A DNA stretch of 64,000 nucleotides from Limnoperna fortunei (GCA_944474755.1 OX104111.1:112660545-112724544), one strand, 5' to 3'. Shown: positions 24,895 to 40,208, counted from the stretch's first letter. Numbers and translations: made by a program. The notes: generated by a model from the sequence alone, not told the origin.

Positions 24895-26570
24895 AGCATA
24901 GGTGTCCCAATGTATTAACCTTGTTAAATCACGCGCATAGATGTCACAATGTATCAACCTTGCTAAATCACGATCATAGGTGTCCCAATGAATCAACCTT
25001 GCTAAATCCCGCGCATAGGTGTCACAATGTATCAACCTTGCTAAATCAAGCACATAGGTGTCACAATGTATCAACCTTGCTAAATCCCGCGCATAGGTGT
25101 GCCAATGTATCAACCTTGCTAAATCCCGAGCATAGGTGTCCCAATGTATCAACCTTGCTAAATCCCGAGCATAGGTGTCCCAATGTATCAACCTTGCTAA
25201 ATCCCGAGCATAGGTGTCCCAATGTATCAACCTTGCTAAATCAAGCACATAGGTGTCCCAATGTATCAACCTTGCTAAACCACGCGCATAGGTGTCCCAA
25301 TGTATCAACTTTGCTAAATCCCGCGCATAGGTGTCCCAATGTATCAACCTTGCTTAATCACGCGCATAGGTGTCCCAATGTATCAACCTTGCTAAATCAA
25401 GCACATAGGTGTCCCAATGTATCAACCTTGCTAAATCCCGAGCATAGGTGTCCCAATGTATCAACCTTGCTAAATCAAGCACATAGGTGTCCCAATGTAT
25501 CAACCTTGCTAAATCAAGCACATAGGTGTGCCAATGTATCAACCTTGCTAAATCCCGAGCATAGGTGTCCCAATGTATCAACCTTGCTAAATCAAGCACA
25601 TAGGTGTCCCAATGTATCAACCTTGCTAAATCAAGCACATAGGTGTCACAATGTATCAACCTTGCTAAATCAAGCACATAGGTGTCCCAATGTATCAACC
25701 TTGCTAAATCCCGAGCATAGGTGTCCCAATGTATCAACCTTGCTAAATCAAGCACATAGGTGTCCCAATGTATCAACCTTGCTAAATCCCGAGCATAGGT
25801 GTCACAATGTATCAACCTTGCTAAATCAAGCACATAGGTGTGCCAATGTATCAACCTTGCTTAATCACGCGCATAGGTGTCCCAATGTATCAACCTTGCT
25901 AAACCACGCGCATAGGTGTCCCAATGAATCAACCTTGCTAAATCCCGCCCATAGGTGTCACAATGTATCAACCTTGCTAAATCCCGCGCAAAGGCGCCCC
26001 AATGTATCAACCTTGCTAAATCCCGCGCATAGGTGTCCCAATGTATCAACCTTGCTAAATCCCGCGCATAGGTGTCCCAATGTATCAACCTTGCTAAATC
26101 CCGCGCATAGGTGTCCCAATGTATCAACCTTGCTAAATCCCGCGCATAGGTGTCCCAATGTATCAACCTTGCTAAATCCCGCGCATAGGTGCCCCAATGT
26201 ATCAACCTTGCTAAATCCCGCGCATAGGTGCCCCAATGTATCAACCTTGCTAAATCCCGCACATAGGTGTCCCAATGTATCAACCTTGCTAAATCCCGCA
26301 CATAGGTGTCACACTGTATCAACCTTGCTAAATCAAGCACATAGGTGTCCCAATGTATCAACCTTGCTAAATCCCGCACATAGGTGTCACACTGTATCAA
26401 CCTTGCTAAATACCGCGCATAGGTGTGCCAATGTATCAACTTTGCTTAATCACGCGCATAGGTGTCCCAATGTATCAACCTTGCTAAATCACGCGCATAG
26501 GTTTGCCAATGTATCAACCTTGCTTAATCTCGCGCATAGGTGTCCCCCTGTATCAACTTTGCTAAATCCC
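24895..26570 (+). repeat. 39-bp array, open on both strands
   Basis: About 43 copies of a unit containing 'caatgtatcaaccttgctaa' followed by variable 'atcccgcgcataggtgtcc'. Every unit keeps the 39-bp length. The plus strand stays open for 561 codons (24921-26606) as a 13-residue repeat (LLNPAHRCPNVST), and the minus strand is also open over long stretches (LIHWDTYARDLAR). Variation clusters at one spot (cccgcg, caagca, cacgcg, cccgag), which changes residues on both strands. No upstream exon, signal peptide or promoter is evident. I treat it as a minisatellite, not a gene. Confidence 0.9.
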
Positions 26571-26829
26571 TCTCTGTATTCAATATTTGTTATAAATAAG
26601 ATATAAATAGATTCTTTTTAGGGATAAAACTACGAGCATTGAATGAAAGCACAGCATCCATTAATGAATAAATGATATGATTCTCAACAGTGATATAATA
26701 TGTTTTAAACCAAACGAAATAAAACTGACATGTTATTGCGGCCTGACATTAAACGCAAACAAATCAGCCGAAGATTCAGAAGAATAATACGACGATTTCT
26801 CGTCGAACGATTTAAAAAAAATGTATACA
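26571..26829. other. Unique spacer between arrays
   Basis: AT-rich sequence with no feature recognised. Confidence 0.5.
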
Positions 26830-27660
26830 TTGGACAAAAAATACACACCATGTTCTATTAATTATAAAAACTTGGAAATGTTTTTTACCAGCTATAATAC
26901 CCACATCGTCCGACTGTCAATAAATTTTAAAAAGTTATATTGTCAGCTATAATACACACCATGTCCTGTCGGTGAATTACAAAACGTAGACAGGTTGTAT
27001 TGTCAGCTATAATACACACCATGTCCTGTCAGTGAATTACAAAACGTAGACAGGTTGTATTGTCAGCTATAATACCCACCTTGTCCGGTCGGTGAATTAC
27101 AAAACGTAGACAGGTTGTATTGTCAGCTATAATACCCACCTTGTCCTGTCGGTGAATTACAAAACGTAGACAGGTTGTATTGTCAGCTATAATACACACC
27201 ATGTCCTGTCGGTGAATTACAAAACGTAGACAGGTTGTATTGTCAGCTATAATACCCACCTTGTCCTGTCGGTGAATTACAAAACGTAGACAGGTTGTAT
27301 TGTCAGCTATAATACCCACCTTGTCCTGTCGGTGAATTACAAAACGTAGACAGATTATATTGTCATCTATAATACCCACCTTGTCCTGTCGGTGAATTAC
27401 AAAACGTAGACAGGTTGTATTGTCAGCTATAATACCCACCTTGTCCTGTCGGTGAATTACAAAACGTAGACAGGTTGTATTGTCAGCTATAATACACACC
27501 ATGTCCTGTCGGTGAATTACAAAACGTAGACAGGTTGTATTGTCAGCTATAATACACACCATGTCCTGTCGGTGAATTACAAAACGTAGACAGGTTGTAT
27601 TGTCGGCTATAATACACACCATGTCCTGTCAGTGAATTACAAAACGTAGACAGGTTATAT

Positions 27661-28860
27661 TGTCAGATATAATACCTACCTTGTCCTGTCGGTGAATTAC
27701 AAAACGTAGACAGGTTGTATTGTCAGCTATAATACCTACCTTGTCCTGTCGGTGAATTACAAAACGTAGACAGGTTGTATTGTCAGCTATAATACACACC
27801 ATGTCCTGTCAGTGAATTACAAAACGTAGACAGGTTGAATTGTCAGCTATAATACACACCATGTCCTGTCGGTGAATTACAAAACGTAGACAGGTTGTAT
27901 TGTCAGCTATAATACCTACCTTGTCCTGTCGGTGAATTACAAAACGTAGACAGGTTGTATTGTCAGCTATAATACACACCATGTCCTGTCGGTGAATTAC
28001 AAAACGTAGACAGGTTGTATTGTCAGCTATAATACCTACCTTGTCCTGTCGGTGAATTACAAAACGTAGACAGGTTGTATTGTCAGCTATAATACACACC
28101 ATGTCCTGTCGGTGAATTACAAAACGTAGACAGGTTGTATTGTCAGCTATAATACACACCATGTCCTGTCGGTGAATTACAAAACGTAGACAGGTTGTAT
28201 TGTCAGCTATAATACACACCATGTCCTGTCAGTGAATTACAAAACGTAGACAGGTTATATTGTCAGCTATAATACCTACCTTGTCCTGTCGGTGAATTAC
28301 AAAACGTAGACAGGTTGTATTGTCAGCTATAATACCTACCTTGTCCTGTCGGTGAATTACAAAACGTAGACAGGTTGTATTGTCAGCTATAATACACACC
28401 ATGTCCTGTCAGTGAATTACAAAACGTAGACAGGTTGTATTGTCAGCTATAATACACACCATGTCCTGTCGGTGAATTACAAAACGTAGACAGGTTGTAT
28501 TGTCAGCTATAATACCTACCTTGTCCTGTCGGTGAATTACAAAACGTAGACAGGTTGTATTGTCAGCTATAATACACACCATGTCCTGTCGGTGAATTAC
28601 AAAACGTAGACAGGTTGTATTGTCAGCTATAATACCTACCTTGTCCTGTCGGTGAATTACAAAACGTAGACAGGTTATATTGTCAGCTATAATACACACC
28701 ATGTCCTGTCGGTGAATTACAAAACGTAGACAGGTTGTATTGTCAGCTATAATACACACCATGTCCTGTCGGTGAATTACAAAACGTAGACAGGTTGTAT
28801 TGTCAGCTATAATACACACCATGTCCTGTCAGTGAATTACAAAACGTAGACAGGTTATAT
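27661..28860 (+). repeat. 600-bp higher-order repeat, two tandem copies
   Basis: Ten 60-bp units occur in a fixed order of type B ('cctacc') and type A ('cacacc'): B, B, A, A, B, A, B, A, A, A. The first B of the 27661 block carries 'cagatat', which the 28261 block lacks. The third and tenth units carry 'cagtgaatt'. The same 10-mer recurs at 31445-32644 (two copies), 34749-35348 and 38297-38896. Confidence 0.85.
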
Positions 28861-31444
28861 TGTCAGATATAATACCTACCTTGTCCTGTCGGTGAATTAC
28901 AAAACGTAGACAGGTTGTATTGTCAGCTATAATACCCACCTTGTCCTGTCGGTGAATTACAAAACGTAGACAGGTTGTATTGTCAGCTATAATACACACC
29001 ATGTCCTGTCGGTGAATTACAAAACGTAGACAGGTTGTATTGTCAGCTATAATACACACCATGTCCTGTCGGTGAATTACAAAACGTAGACAGGTTATAT
29101 TGTCAGCTATAATACCCACCTTGTCCTGTCTGTGAATTACAAAACGTAGACATGTTATATTGTCAGCTATAATATCCACCTTGTCCTGTCGGTGAATTAC
29201 AAAACGTGGACATGTTATATTTTCAGCTATAATACCCACCTTGTCCTGTCGGTGAATTACAAAACGTAGACATGTTATATTGTCAGCTATAATACCCACC
29301 TTGTCCTGTCGGTGAATTACAAAACGTGGACATGTTATATTGTCAGCTATAATACCCACCTTGTCCTGTCGGTGAATTACAAAACGTAGACATGTTATAT
29401 TGTCAGCTATAATACCCACCTTGTCCTGTCTGTGAATTACAAAACGTAGACATGTTATATTGTCAGCTATAATACCCACCTTGTCCTGTCGGTGAATTAC
29501 AAAACGTGGACATGTTATATTGTCAGCTATAATACCCACCTTGTTCTGTCGGTGAATTACAAAACGTGGACATGTTATGTTGTCATCTATAATACCCACC
29601 TTGTCCTGTCGGTGAATTACAAAACGTAGACATGTTATATTGTCAGCTATAATACCCACCTTGTCCTGTCGGTGAATTACAAAACGTAGACATGTTATAT
29701 TGTCATCTATAATACCCACCTTGTCCTGTCGATGAATTAGAAAACGTGGACATGTTATACTGTCAGCTATAATACCCACCTTGTCCTGTCGGTGAATTAC
29801 AAAACGTAGACATGTTATATTGTCAGCTATAATACCCACCTTGTCCTGTCGGTGAATTACAAAACGTAGACATGTTATATTGTCATCTATAATACCCACT
29901 TTGTCCTGTCGGTGAATTACAAAACGTGGACATGTTATATTGTCATCTATAATACCCACATTGTCCTGTCGGTGAATTACAAAACGTAGACATGTTATAT
30001 TGTCAGCTATAATACCCACCTTGTCCTGTCGGTGAATTACAAAACGTAGACAGATTATATTGTCATCTATAATACCCACCTTGTCCTGTCGGTGAATTCC
30101 AAAACGTGGACATGTTATATTGTCAGCTATAATACCCACCTTGTCCTGTCGGTGAATTACAAAACGTGGACATGTTATATTGTCAGCTATAATACCCACC
30201 TTGTCCTGTCGGTGAATTACAAAACGTAGACATGTTATATTGTCAGCTATAATACCCACCTTGTCCTGTCGGTGAATTACAAAACGTAGACATGTTATAT
30301 TGTCAGCTATAATACCCACCTTGTCCTGTCGGTGAATTACAAAACGTAGACATGTTATATTGTCAGCTATAATACCCACCTTGTCCTGTCGGTGAATTAC
30401 AAAACGTAGACATGTCATATTGTCAGCTATAATGCCCACCTTGTCCTGTCGGTGAATTACAAAACGTGGACAGATTATATTGTCATCTATAATACCCACT
30501 TTGTCCTGTCGGTGAATTACAAAACCTGGACATGTTATATTGTCAGCTATAATACCCACCTTGTCCTGTCGGTGAATTACAAAACGTAGACATGTTATAT
30601 TGTCAGCTATAATACCCACCTTGTCATGTCGGTGAATTACAAAACGTGGACATGTTATATTGTCAGCTATAATACATACATTGTCCTGTCGGTGAATTAC
30701 ACAAAACGTGGACATGTTATATTGTCATCTATAATACTCACCTTGTCCTGTCGTTGAAGTACAAAACGTGGACAGGTTATGTTGTCAGCTATAATGCCCA
30801 CCTTGTCCTGTCGGTGAATTACAAAACGTGGACATGTTATATTGTCAGCTATAATACCCACCTTGTCATGTCGGTGAATTACACAAAACGTTGACATGTT
30901 ATATTGTCAGCTATAATACCCACCTTGTCCTGTCGATGAATTACAAAACGTAGACATGTTATATTGTCAGCTATAATACCCACCTTGTCCTGTCGGTGAA
31001 TTACAAAACGTGGACATGTTATATTGTCAGCTATAATACCCACCTTGTCCTGTCGGTGAATTACAAAACGTAGACAGGTTGTATTGTCAGCTATAATACC
31101 CACCTTGTCCTGTCGGTGAATTACAAAACGTAGACAGATTATATTGTCATCTATAATACCCACCTTGTCCTGTCGGTGAATTACAAAACGTAGACAGGTT
31201 GTATTGTCAGCTATAATACCCACCTTGTCCTGTCGGTGAATTACAAAACGTAGACAGGTTGTATTGTCAGCTATAATACACACCATGTCCTGTCGGTGAA
31301 TTACAAAACGTAGACAGGTTGTATTGTCAGCTATAATACACACCATGTCCTGTCTGTGAATTACAAAACGTAGACAGGTTGTATTGTCAGCTATAATACA
31401 CACCATGTCCTGTCAGTGAATTACAAAACGTAGACAAGTTATAT

Positions 31445-32644
31445 TGTCAGATATAATACCTACCTTGTCCTGCCGGTGAATTACAAAACGTAGACAGGTT
31501 GTATTGTCAGCTATAATACCTACCTTGTCCTATCGGTGAATTACAAAACGTAGACAGGTTGTATTGTCAGCTATAATACACACCATGTCCTGTCAGTGAA
31601 TTACAAAACGTAGACAGGTTGTATTGTCAGCTATAATACACACCATGTCCTGTCGGTGAATTACAAAACGTAGACAGGTTGTATTGTCAGCTATAATACC
31701 TACCTTGTCCTGTCGGTGAATTACAAAACGTAGACAGGTTGTATTGTCAGCTATAATACACACCATGTCCTGTCGGTGAATTACAAAACGTAGACAGGTT
31801 GTATTGTCAGCTTTAATACCTACCTTGTCCTGTCGGTGAATTACAAAACGTAGACAGGTTGTATTGTCAGCTATAATACACACCATGTCCTGTCGGTGAA
31901 TTACAAAACGTAGACAGGTTGTATTGTCAGCTATAATACACACCATGTCCTGTCGGTGAATTACAAAACGTAGACAGGTTGTATTGTCAGCTATAATACA
32001 CACCATGTCCTGTCAGTGAATTACAAAACGTAGACAGGTTATATTGTCAGATATAATACCTACCTTGTCCTGTCGGTGAATTACAAAACGTAGACAGGTT
32101 GTATTGTCAGCTATAATACCTACCTTGTCCTGTCGGTGAATTACAAAACGTAGACAGGTTGTATTGTCAGCTATAATACACACCATGTCCTGTCAGTGAA
32201 TTACAAAACGTAGACAGGTTGTATTGTCAGCTATAATACACACCATGTCCTGTCGGTGAATTACAAAACGTAGACAGGTTGTATTGTCAGCTATAATACC
32301 TACCTTGTCCTGTCGGTGAATTACAAAACGTAGACAGGTTGTATTGTCAGCTATAATACACACCATGTCCTGTCGGTGAATTACAAAACGTAGACAGGTT
32401 GTATTGTCAGCTATAATACCTACCTTGTCCTGTCGGTGAATTACAAAACGTAGACAGGTTGTATTGTCAGCTATAATACACACCATGTCCTGTCGGTGAA
32501 TTACAAAACGTAGACAGGTTGTATTGTCAGCTATAATACACACCATGTCCTGTCGGTGAATTACAAAACGTAGACAGGTTGTATTGTCAGTTATAATACA
32601 CACCATGTCCTGTCAGTGAATTACAAAACGTAGACAGGTTATAT
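31445..32644 (+). repeat. 600-bp higher-order repeat, copies 3 and 4
   Basis: Same ten-unit order as at 27661-28860, including the 'cagatat' marker at 31451 and 32051. One unit has a private 'cagctttaat' change near 31810. Confidence 0.85.
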
Positions 32645-35348
32645 TGTCAGATATAATACCTACCTTGTCCTGTCGGTGAATTACAAAACGTAGACAGGTT
32701 ATATAGTCAGCTATAATACCCACCTTGTCCTGTCTGTGAATTACAAAACGTAGACATGTTATATTGTCAGCTATAATACCCACCTTGTCCTGTCGGTGAA
32801 TTACAAAACGTGGACATGTTATATTGTCAGCTATAATACCCACCTTGTCCTGTCGGTGAATTACAAAACGTAGACATGTTATATTGTCAGCTATAATACC
32901 CACCTTGTCCTGTCGGTGAATTACAAAACGTGGACATGTTATATTGTCAGCTATAATACCCACCTTGTCCTGTCGGTGAATTACAAAACGTAGACATGTT
33001 ATATTGTCAGCTATAATACCCACCTTGTCCTGTCTGTGAATTACAAAACGTAGACATGTTATATTGTCAGCTATAATACCCACCTTGTCCTGTCGGTGAA
33101 TTACAAAACGTGGACATGTTATATTGTCAGCTATAATACCCACATTGTCCTGTCGGTGAATTACAAAACGTGGACATGTTATGTTGTCATCTATAATACC
33201 CACCTTGTCCTGTCGGTGAATTACAAAACGTAGACATGTTATATTGTCAGCTATAATACCCACCTTGTCCTGTCGGTGAATTACAAAACGTAGACATGTT
33301 ATATTGTCATCTATAATACCCACCTTGTCCTGTCGATGAATTATAAAACGTGGACATGTTATATTGTCAGCTATAATACCCACCTTGTCCTGTCGGTGAA
33401 TTACAAAACGTAGACATGTTATATTGTCAGCTATAATACCCACCTTGTCCTGTCGGTGAATTACAAAACGTAGACATGTTATATTGTCATCTATAATACC
33501 CACTTTGTCCTGTCGGTGAATTACAAAACGTGGACATGTTATATTGTCATCTATAATACCCACATTGTCCTGTCGGTGAATTACAAAACGTAGACATGTT
33601 ATATTGTCAGCTATAATACCCACCTTGTCCTGTTGGTGAATTACAAAACGTAGACAGATTATATTGTCATCTATAATACCCACCTTGTCCTGTCGGTGAA
33701 TTACAAAACGTGGACATGTTATATTGTCAGCTATAATACCCACCTTGTCCTGTCGGTGAATTACAAAACGTGGACATGTTATATTGTCAGCTATAATACC
33801 CACCTTGTCCTGTCGGTGAATTACAAAACGCAGACATGTTATATTGTCAGCTATAATACCCACCTTGTCCTGTCGGTGAATTACAAAACGTAGACATGTT
33901 ATATTGTCAGCTATAATACCCACCTTGTCCTGTCGGTGAATTACAAAACGTAGACATGTTATATTGTCAGCTATAATGCCCACCTTGTCCTGTCGGTGAA
34001 TTACAAAACGTGGACAGATTATATTGTCATCTATAATACCCACTTTGTCCTGTCGGTGAATTACAAAACCTGGACATGTTATATTGTCAGCTATAATACC
34101 CACCTTGTCCTGTCGGTGAATTACAAAACGTAGACATGTTATATTGTCAGCTGTAATACCCACCTTGTCATGTCGGTGAATTACAAAACGTGGACATGTT
34201 ATATTGTCAGCTATAATACATACATTGTCCTGTCGGTGAATTACACAAAACGTGGACATGTTATATTGTCAGCTATAATACCCACCTTGTCATGTCGGTG
34301 AATTACAAAACGTGGACATGTTATATTGTCAGCTATAATACATACATTGTCCTGTCGGTGAATTACACAAAACGTGGACATGTTATATTGTCATCTATAA
34401 TACTCACCTTGTCCTGTCGGTGAAGTACAAAACGTGGACAGGTTATGTTGTCAGCTATAATGCCCACCTTGTCCTGTCGGTGAATTACAAAACGTAGACA
34501 GGTTGTATTGTCAGCTATAATACCTACCTTGTCCTGTCGGTGAATTACAAAACGTAGACAGGTTGTATTGTCAGCTATAATACACACCATGTCCTGTCGG
34601 TGAATTACAAAACGTAGACAGGTTGTATTGTCAGCTATAATACACACCATGTCCTGTCGGTGAATTACAAAACGTAGACAGGTTGTATTGTCAGCTATAA
34701 TACACACCATGTCCTGTCAGTGAATTACAAAACGTAGACAGGTTATATTGTCAGATATAATACCTACCTTGTCCTGTCGGTGAATTACAAAACGTAGACA
34801 GGTTGTATTGTCAGCTATAATACCTACCTTGTCCTGTCGGTGAATTACAAAACGTAGACAGGTTGTATTGTCAGCTATAATACACACCATGTCCTGTCAG
34901 TGAATTACAAAACGTAGACAGGTTGTATTGTCAGCTATAATACACACCATGTCCTGTCGGTGAATTACAAAACGTAGACAGGTTGTATTGTCAGCTATAA
35001 TACCTACCTTGTCCTGTCGGTGAATTACAAAACGTAGACAGGTTGTATTGTCAGCTATAATACACACCATGTCCTGTCGGTGAATTACAAAACGTAGACA
35101 GGTTGTATTGTCAGCTATAATACCTACCTTGTCCTGTCGGTGAATTACAAAACGTAGACAGGTTGTATTGTCAGCTATAATACACACCATGTCCTGTCGG
35201 TGAATTACAAAACGTAGACAGGTTGTATTGTCAGCTATAATACACACCATGTCCTGTCGGTGAATTACAAAACGTAGACAGGTTGTATTGTCAGTTATAA
35301 TACACACCATGTCCTGTCAGTGAATTACAAAACGTAGACAGGTTATAT
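32645..35348 (+). repeat. ~2.7-kb higher-order block, first copy
   Basis: The type-C part of this block is nearly identical to the segment 2,704 bp downstream (35349 to about 37194). They share rare variants such as 'cgatgaattataaaacg' (33335 and 36039) and 'acctggacatg'. A third, more diverged version begins near 28861, offset 3,784 bp. Confidence 0.8.
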
Positions 35349-37194
35349 TGTCAGATATAATACCTACCTTGTCCTGTCGGTGAATTACAAAACGTAGACA
35401 GGTTATATTGTCAGCTATAATACCCACCTTGTCCTGTCTGTGAATTACAAAACGTAGACATGTTATATTGTCAGCTATAATACCCACCTTGTCCTGTCGG
35501 TGAATTACAAAACGTGGACATGTTATATTGTCAGCTATAATACCCACCTTGTCCTGTCGGTGAATTACAAAACGTAGACATGTTATATTGTCAGCTATAA
35601 TACCCACCTTGTCCTGTCGGTGAATTACAAAACGTGGACATGTTATATTGTCAGCTATAATACCCACCTTGTCCTGTCGGTGAATTACAAAACGTAGACA
35701 TGTTATATTGTCAGCTATAATACCCACCTTGTCCTGTCTGTGAATTACAAAACGTAGACATGTTATATTGTCAGCTATAATACCCACCTTGTCCTGTCGG
35801 TGAATTACAAAACGTGGACATGTTATATTGTCAGCTATAATACCCACCTTGTCCTGTCGGTGAATTACAAAACGTGGACATGTTATGTTGTCATCTATAA
35901 TACCCACCTTGTCCTGTCGGTGAATTACAAAACGTAGACATGTTATATTGTCAGCTATAATACCCACCTTGTCCTGTCGGTGAATTACAAAACGTAGACA
36001 TGTTATATTGTCATCTATAATACCCACCTTGTCCTGTCGATGAATTATAAAACGTGGACATGTTATATTGTCAGCTATAATACCCACCTTGTCCTGTCGG
36101 TGAATTACAAAACGTAGACATGTTATATTGTCAGCTATAATACCCACCTTGTCCTGTCGGTGAATTACAAAACGTAGACATGTTATATTGTCATCTATAA
36201 TACCCACTTTGTCCTGTCGGTGAATTACAAAACGTGGACATGTTATATTGTCATCTATAATACCCACATTGTCCTGTCGGTGAATTACAAAACGTAGACA
36301 TGTTATATTGTCAGCTATAATACCCACCTTGTCCTGTCGGTGAATTACAAAACGTAGACAGATTATATTGTCATCTATAATACCCACCTTGTCCTGTCGG
36401 TGAATTACAAAACGTGGACATGTTATATTGTCAGCTATAATACCCACCTTGTCCTGTCGGTGAATTTCAAAACGTGGACATGTTATATTGTCAGCTATAA
36501 TACCCACCTTGTCCTGTCGGTGAATTACAAAACGTAGACATGTTATATTGTCAGCTATAATACCCACCTTGTCCTGTCGGTGAATTACAAAACGTAGACA
36601 TGTTATATTGTCAGCTATAATACCCACCTTGTCCTGTCGGTGAATTACAAAACGTAGACATGTTATATTGTCAGCTATAATGCCCACCTTGTCCTGTCGG
36701 TGAATTACAAAACGTGGACAGATTATATTGTCATCTATAATACCCACTTTGTCCTGTCGGTGAATTACAAAACCTGGACATGTTATATTGTCAGCTATAA
36801 TACCCACCTTGTCCTGTCGGTGAATTACAAAACGTAGACATGTTATATTGTCAGCTATAATACCCACCTTGTCATGTCGGTGAATTACAAAACGTGGACA
36901 TGTTATATTGTCAGCTATAATACATACATTGTCCTGTCGGTGAATTACACAAAACGTGGACATGTTATATTGTCAGCTATAATACCCACCTTGTCATGTC
37001 GGTGAATTACAAAACGTGGACATGTTATATTGTCAGCTATAATACATACATTGTCCTGTCGGTGAATTACACAAAACGTGGACATGTTATATTGTCATCT
37101 ATAATACTCACCTTGTCCTGTCGGTGAAGTACAAAACGTGGACAGGTTATGTTGTCAGCTATAATGCCCACCTTGTCCTGTCGGTGAATTACAA
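35349..37194 (+). repeat. ~2.7-kb higher-order block, second copy (partial)
   Basis: Matches the block at 32645 until about 37194. It then departs to a different unit order, locating a recombination junction. A further duplicated segment is seen at about 37561-37800 and 39001-39240. Confidence 0.75.
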
Positions 37195-40100
37195 AACGTG
37201 GACATGTTATATTGTCAGCTATAATACCCACCTTGTCATGTCGGTGAATTACACAAAACGTTGACATGTTATATTGTCAGCTATAATACCCACCTTGTCC
37301 TGTCGATGAATTACAAAACGTAGACATGTTATATTGTCAGCTATAATACCCACCTTGTCCTGTCGGTGAATTACAAAACGTGGACATGTTATATTGTCAG
37401 CTATAATACCCACCTTGTCCTGTCGGTGAATTACAAAACCTGGACATGTTATATTGTCAGCTATAATACCCACTTTGTCCTGTCGGTGAATTACAAAACG
37501 TAGACATGTTATATTGTCAGCTATAATACCCACCTTGTCCTGTCGGTGAATTACAAAACGTAGACATGTTATATTGTCAGCTATAATACATACATTGTCC
37601 TGTCGGTGAATTACAAAACGTGGACAGATTATATTGTCATCTATAATACCCACTTTGTCCTGTCGGTGAATTACAAAACGTGGACATGTTATATTGACAG
37701 CTATAATACCCACCTTGTCCTGTCGATGAATTACAAAACGTAGACAAGTTATATTGTCAGCTATAATACCCACCTTGTCCTGTCGGTGAATTACAAAACG
37801 TAGACAGATTATATTGTCATCTATAATACCCACCTTGTCCTGTCGGTGAATTACAAAACGTAGACATGTTATATTGTCAGCTATAATACATACATTGTCC
37901 TGTCGGTGAATTACACAAAACATGGACATGTTATATTGTCATCTATAATACTCACCTTGTCCTGTCGGTGAAGTACAAAACGTGGACAGGTTATGTTGTC
38001 AGCTATAATGCCCACCTTGTCCTGTCGGTGAATTACAAAACGTAGACAGGTTGTATTGTCAGCTATAATACCCACCTTGTCCTGTCGGTGAATTACAAAA
38101 CGTAGACAGGTTGTATTGTCAGCTATAATACACACCATGTCCTGTCGGTGAATTACAAAACGTAGACAGGTTGTATTGTCAGCTATAATACACACCATGT
38201 CCTGTCGGTGAATTACAAAACGTAGACAGGTTGTATTGTCAGCTATAATACACACCATGTCCTGTCAGTGAATTACAAAACGTAGACAGGTTATATTGTC
38301 AGATATAATACCTACCTTGTCCTGTCGGTGAATTACAAAACGTAGACAGGTTGTATTGTCAGCTATAATACCTACCTTGTCCTGTCGGTGAATTACAAAA
38401 CGTAGACAGGTTGTATTGTCAGCTATAATACACACCATGTCCTGTCAGTGAATTACAAAACGTAGACAGGTTGTATTGTCAGCTATAATACACACCATGT
38501 CCTGTCGGTGAATTACAAAACGTAGACAGGTTGTATTGTCAGATATAATACCTACCTTGTCCTGTCGGTGAATTACAAAACGTAGACAGGTTGTATTGTC
38601 AGCTATAATACACACCATGTCCTGTCGGTGAATTACAAAACGTAGACAGGTTGTATTGTCAGCTATAATACCTACCTTGTCCTGTCGGTGAATTACAAAA
38701 CGTAGACAGGTTGTATTGTCAGCTATAATACACACCATGTCCTGTCGGTGAATTACAAAACGTAGACAGGTTGTATTGTCAGCTATAATACACACCATGT
38801 CCTGTCGGTGAATTACAAAACGTAGACAGGTTGTATTGTCAGTTATAATACACACCATGTCCTGTCAGTGAATTACAAAACGTAGACAGGTTATATTGTC
38901 AGATATAATACCTACCTTGTCCTGTCGGTGAATTACAAAACGTAGACAGGTTGTATTGTCAGCTATAATACACACCTTGTCCTGTCGGTGAATTACAAAA
39001 CGTAGACATGTTATATTGTCAGCTATAATACATACATTGTCCTGTCGGTGAATTACAAAACGTGGACAGATTATATTGTCATCTATAATACCCACTTTGT
39101 CCTGTCGGTGAATTACAAAACGTGGACATGTTATATTGACAGCTATAATACCCACCTTGTCCTGTCGATGAATTACAAAACGTAGACAAGTTATATTGTC
39201 AGCTATAATACCCACCTTGTCCTGTCGGTGAATTACAAAACGTAGACAGATTATATTGTCATCTATAATACCCACCTTGTCCTGTCGGTGAATTACAAAA
39301 CGTAGACAGATTATATTGTCAGCTATAATACCCACCTTGTCCTGTCGGTCAATTACAAAATGTGGACAGGTTATATTGTCAGCTATAATACCCACCTTGT
39401 CCTGTCGGTGAATTACAAAACGTGGACATGTTATATTGTCAGCTATAATACCCACCTTGTCCTGTCGGTGAATTACAAAACGTAGACATGTTATATTGTC
39501 AGCTATAATACCCACCTTGTCCTGTCGGTGAATTACAAAACGTTGACATGTTATATTGTCAGCTATAATACCCACCTTGTCCTTTCGGTGAATTACAAAA
39601 CGAGGACATGTTATATTGTCAGCTATAATACCCACCTTGTCCTGTCGGTGAATTACAAAACGAGGACATGTTATATTGTCAGCTATAATACCCACCTTGT
39701 CATGTCGGTGAATTACACAAAACGTGGACATGTTATATTGTCAGCTATAATACCCACATTGTCCTGTCGGTGAATTACAAAACGTGGACAAGTTATATTG
39801 TCAGCTATAATACCCACCTTGTCCTGTCGGTGAATTACAAAACGTGGACATGTTATATTGTCAGCTATAATACCCACCTTGTCCTGTCGGTGAATTACAA
39901 AACGTGGACATGTTATATTGTCAGCTATAATACCCACCTTGTCCTGTCGGTGAATTACAAAACGTGGACATGTTATATTGTCAGCTATAATACCCACCTT
40001 GTCCTGTCGGTGAATTACAAAACGTGGACAAGTTATATTGTCAGCTATAATACCCACCTTGTCTTGTCGGTGAATTACAAAACGTAGACATGTTATATTG

Positions 40101-40208
40101 TCAGCTATAATACCCAGCTTGTCCTGTCGGTGAATTACAAAACGTGGACATGTTATATTGTCAGCTATAATACCCACCTTGTCTTGTCGGTGAATTACAA
40201 AACGTGGA

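Larger units (their letters stand above)
26830..40208 (+). repeat. 60-bp satellite with higher-order structure
   Basis: About 220 head-to-tail copies of a 60-bp unit containing 'tgtcagctataataccca' and 'gtgaattacaaaacg'. Three main unit types differ at 'cacaccatg', 'cctaccttg' and 'cccaccttg' and at 'caggttgtat' against 'catgttatat'. A few units are 62 bp ('ttacacaaaacg'). Units at the left edge (26830-26940) are strongly decayed, as expected at a satellite border. Because 60 is divisible by three, minus-strand frames of up to 628 codons (20-residue repeat with HRQDKVGIIADNIT) arise. They are broken wherever a unit carries 'cagtgaatt' or the 2-bp insertion, so I do not call them genes. Confidence 0.97.

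Noticed and set aside
24871..26439. Minus-strand frames of 158-192 codons in the 39-bp array
   Set aside because: They are shadows of the tandem unit; both strands are open for the same arithmetic reason.
28829..30715. 628-codon minus-strand frame (20-residue repeat) and its relatives at 32613-34259, 35317-36963 and others
   Set aside because: They lie wholly in the 60-bp satellite, whose unit is divisible by three. Frames break at common unit variants and at 2-bp insertions, and there is no start context or non-repeat domain.
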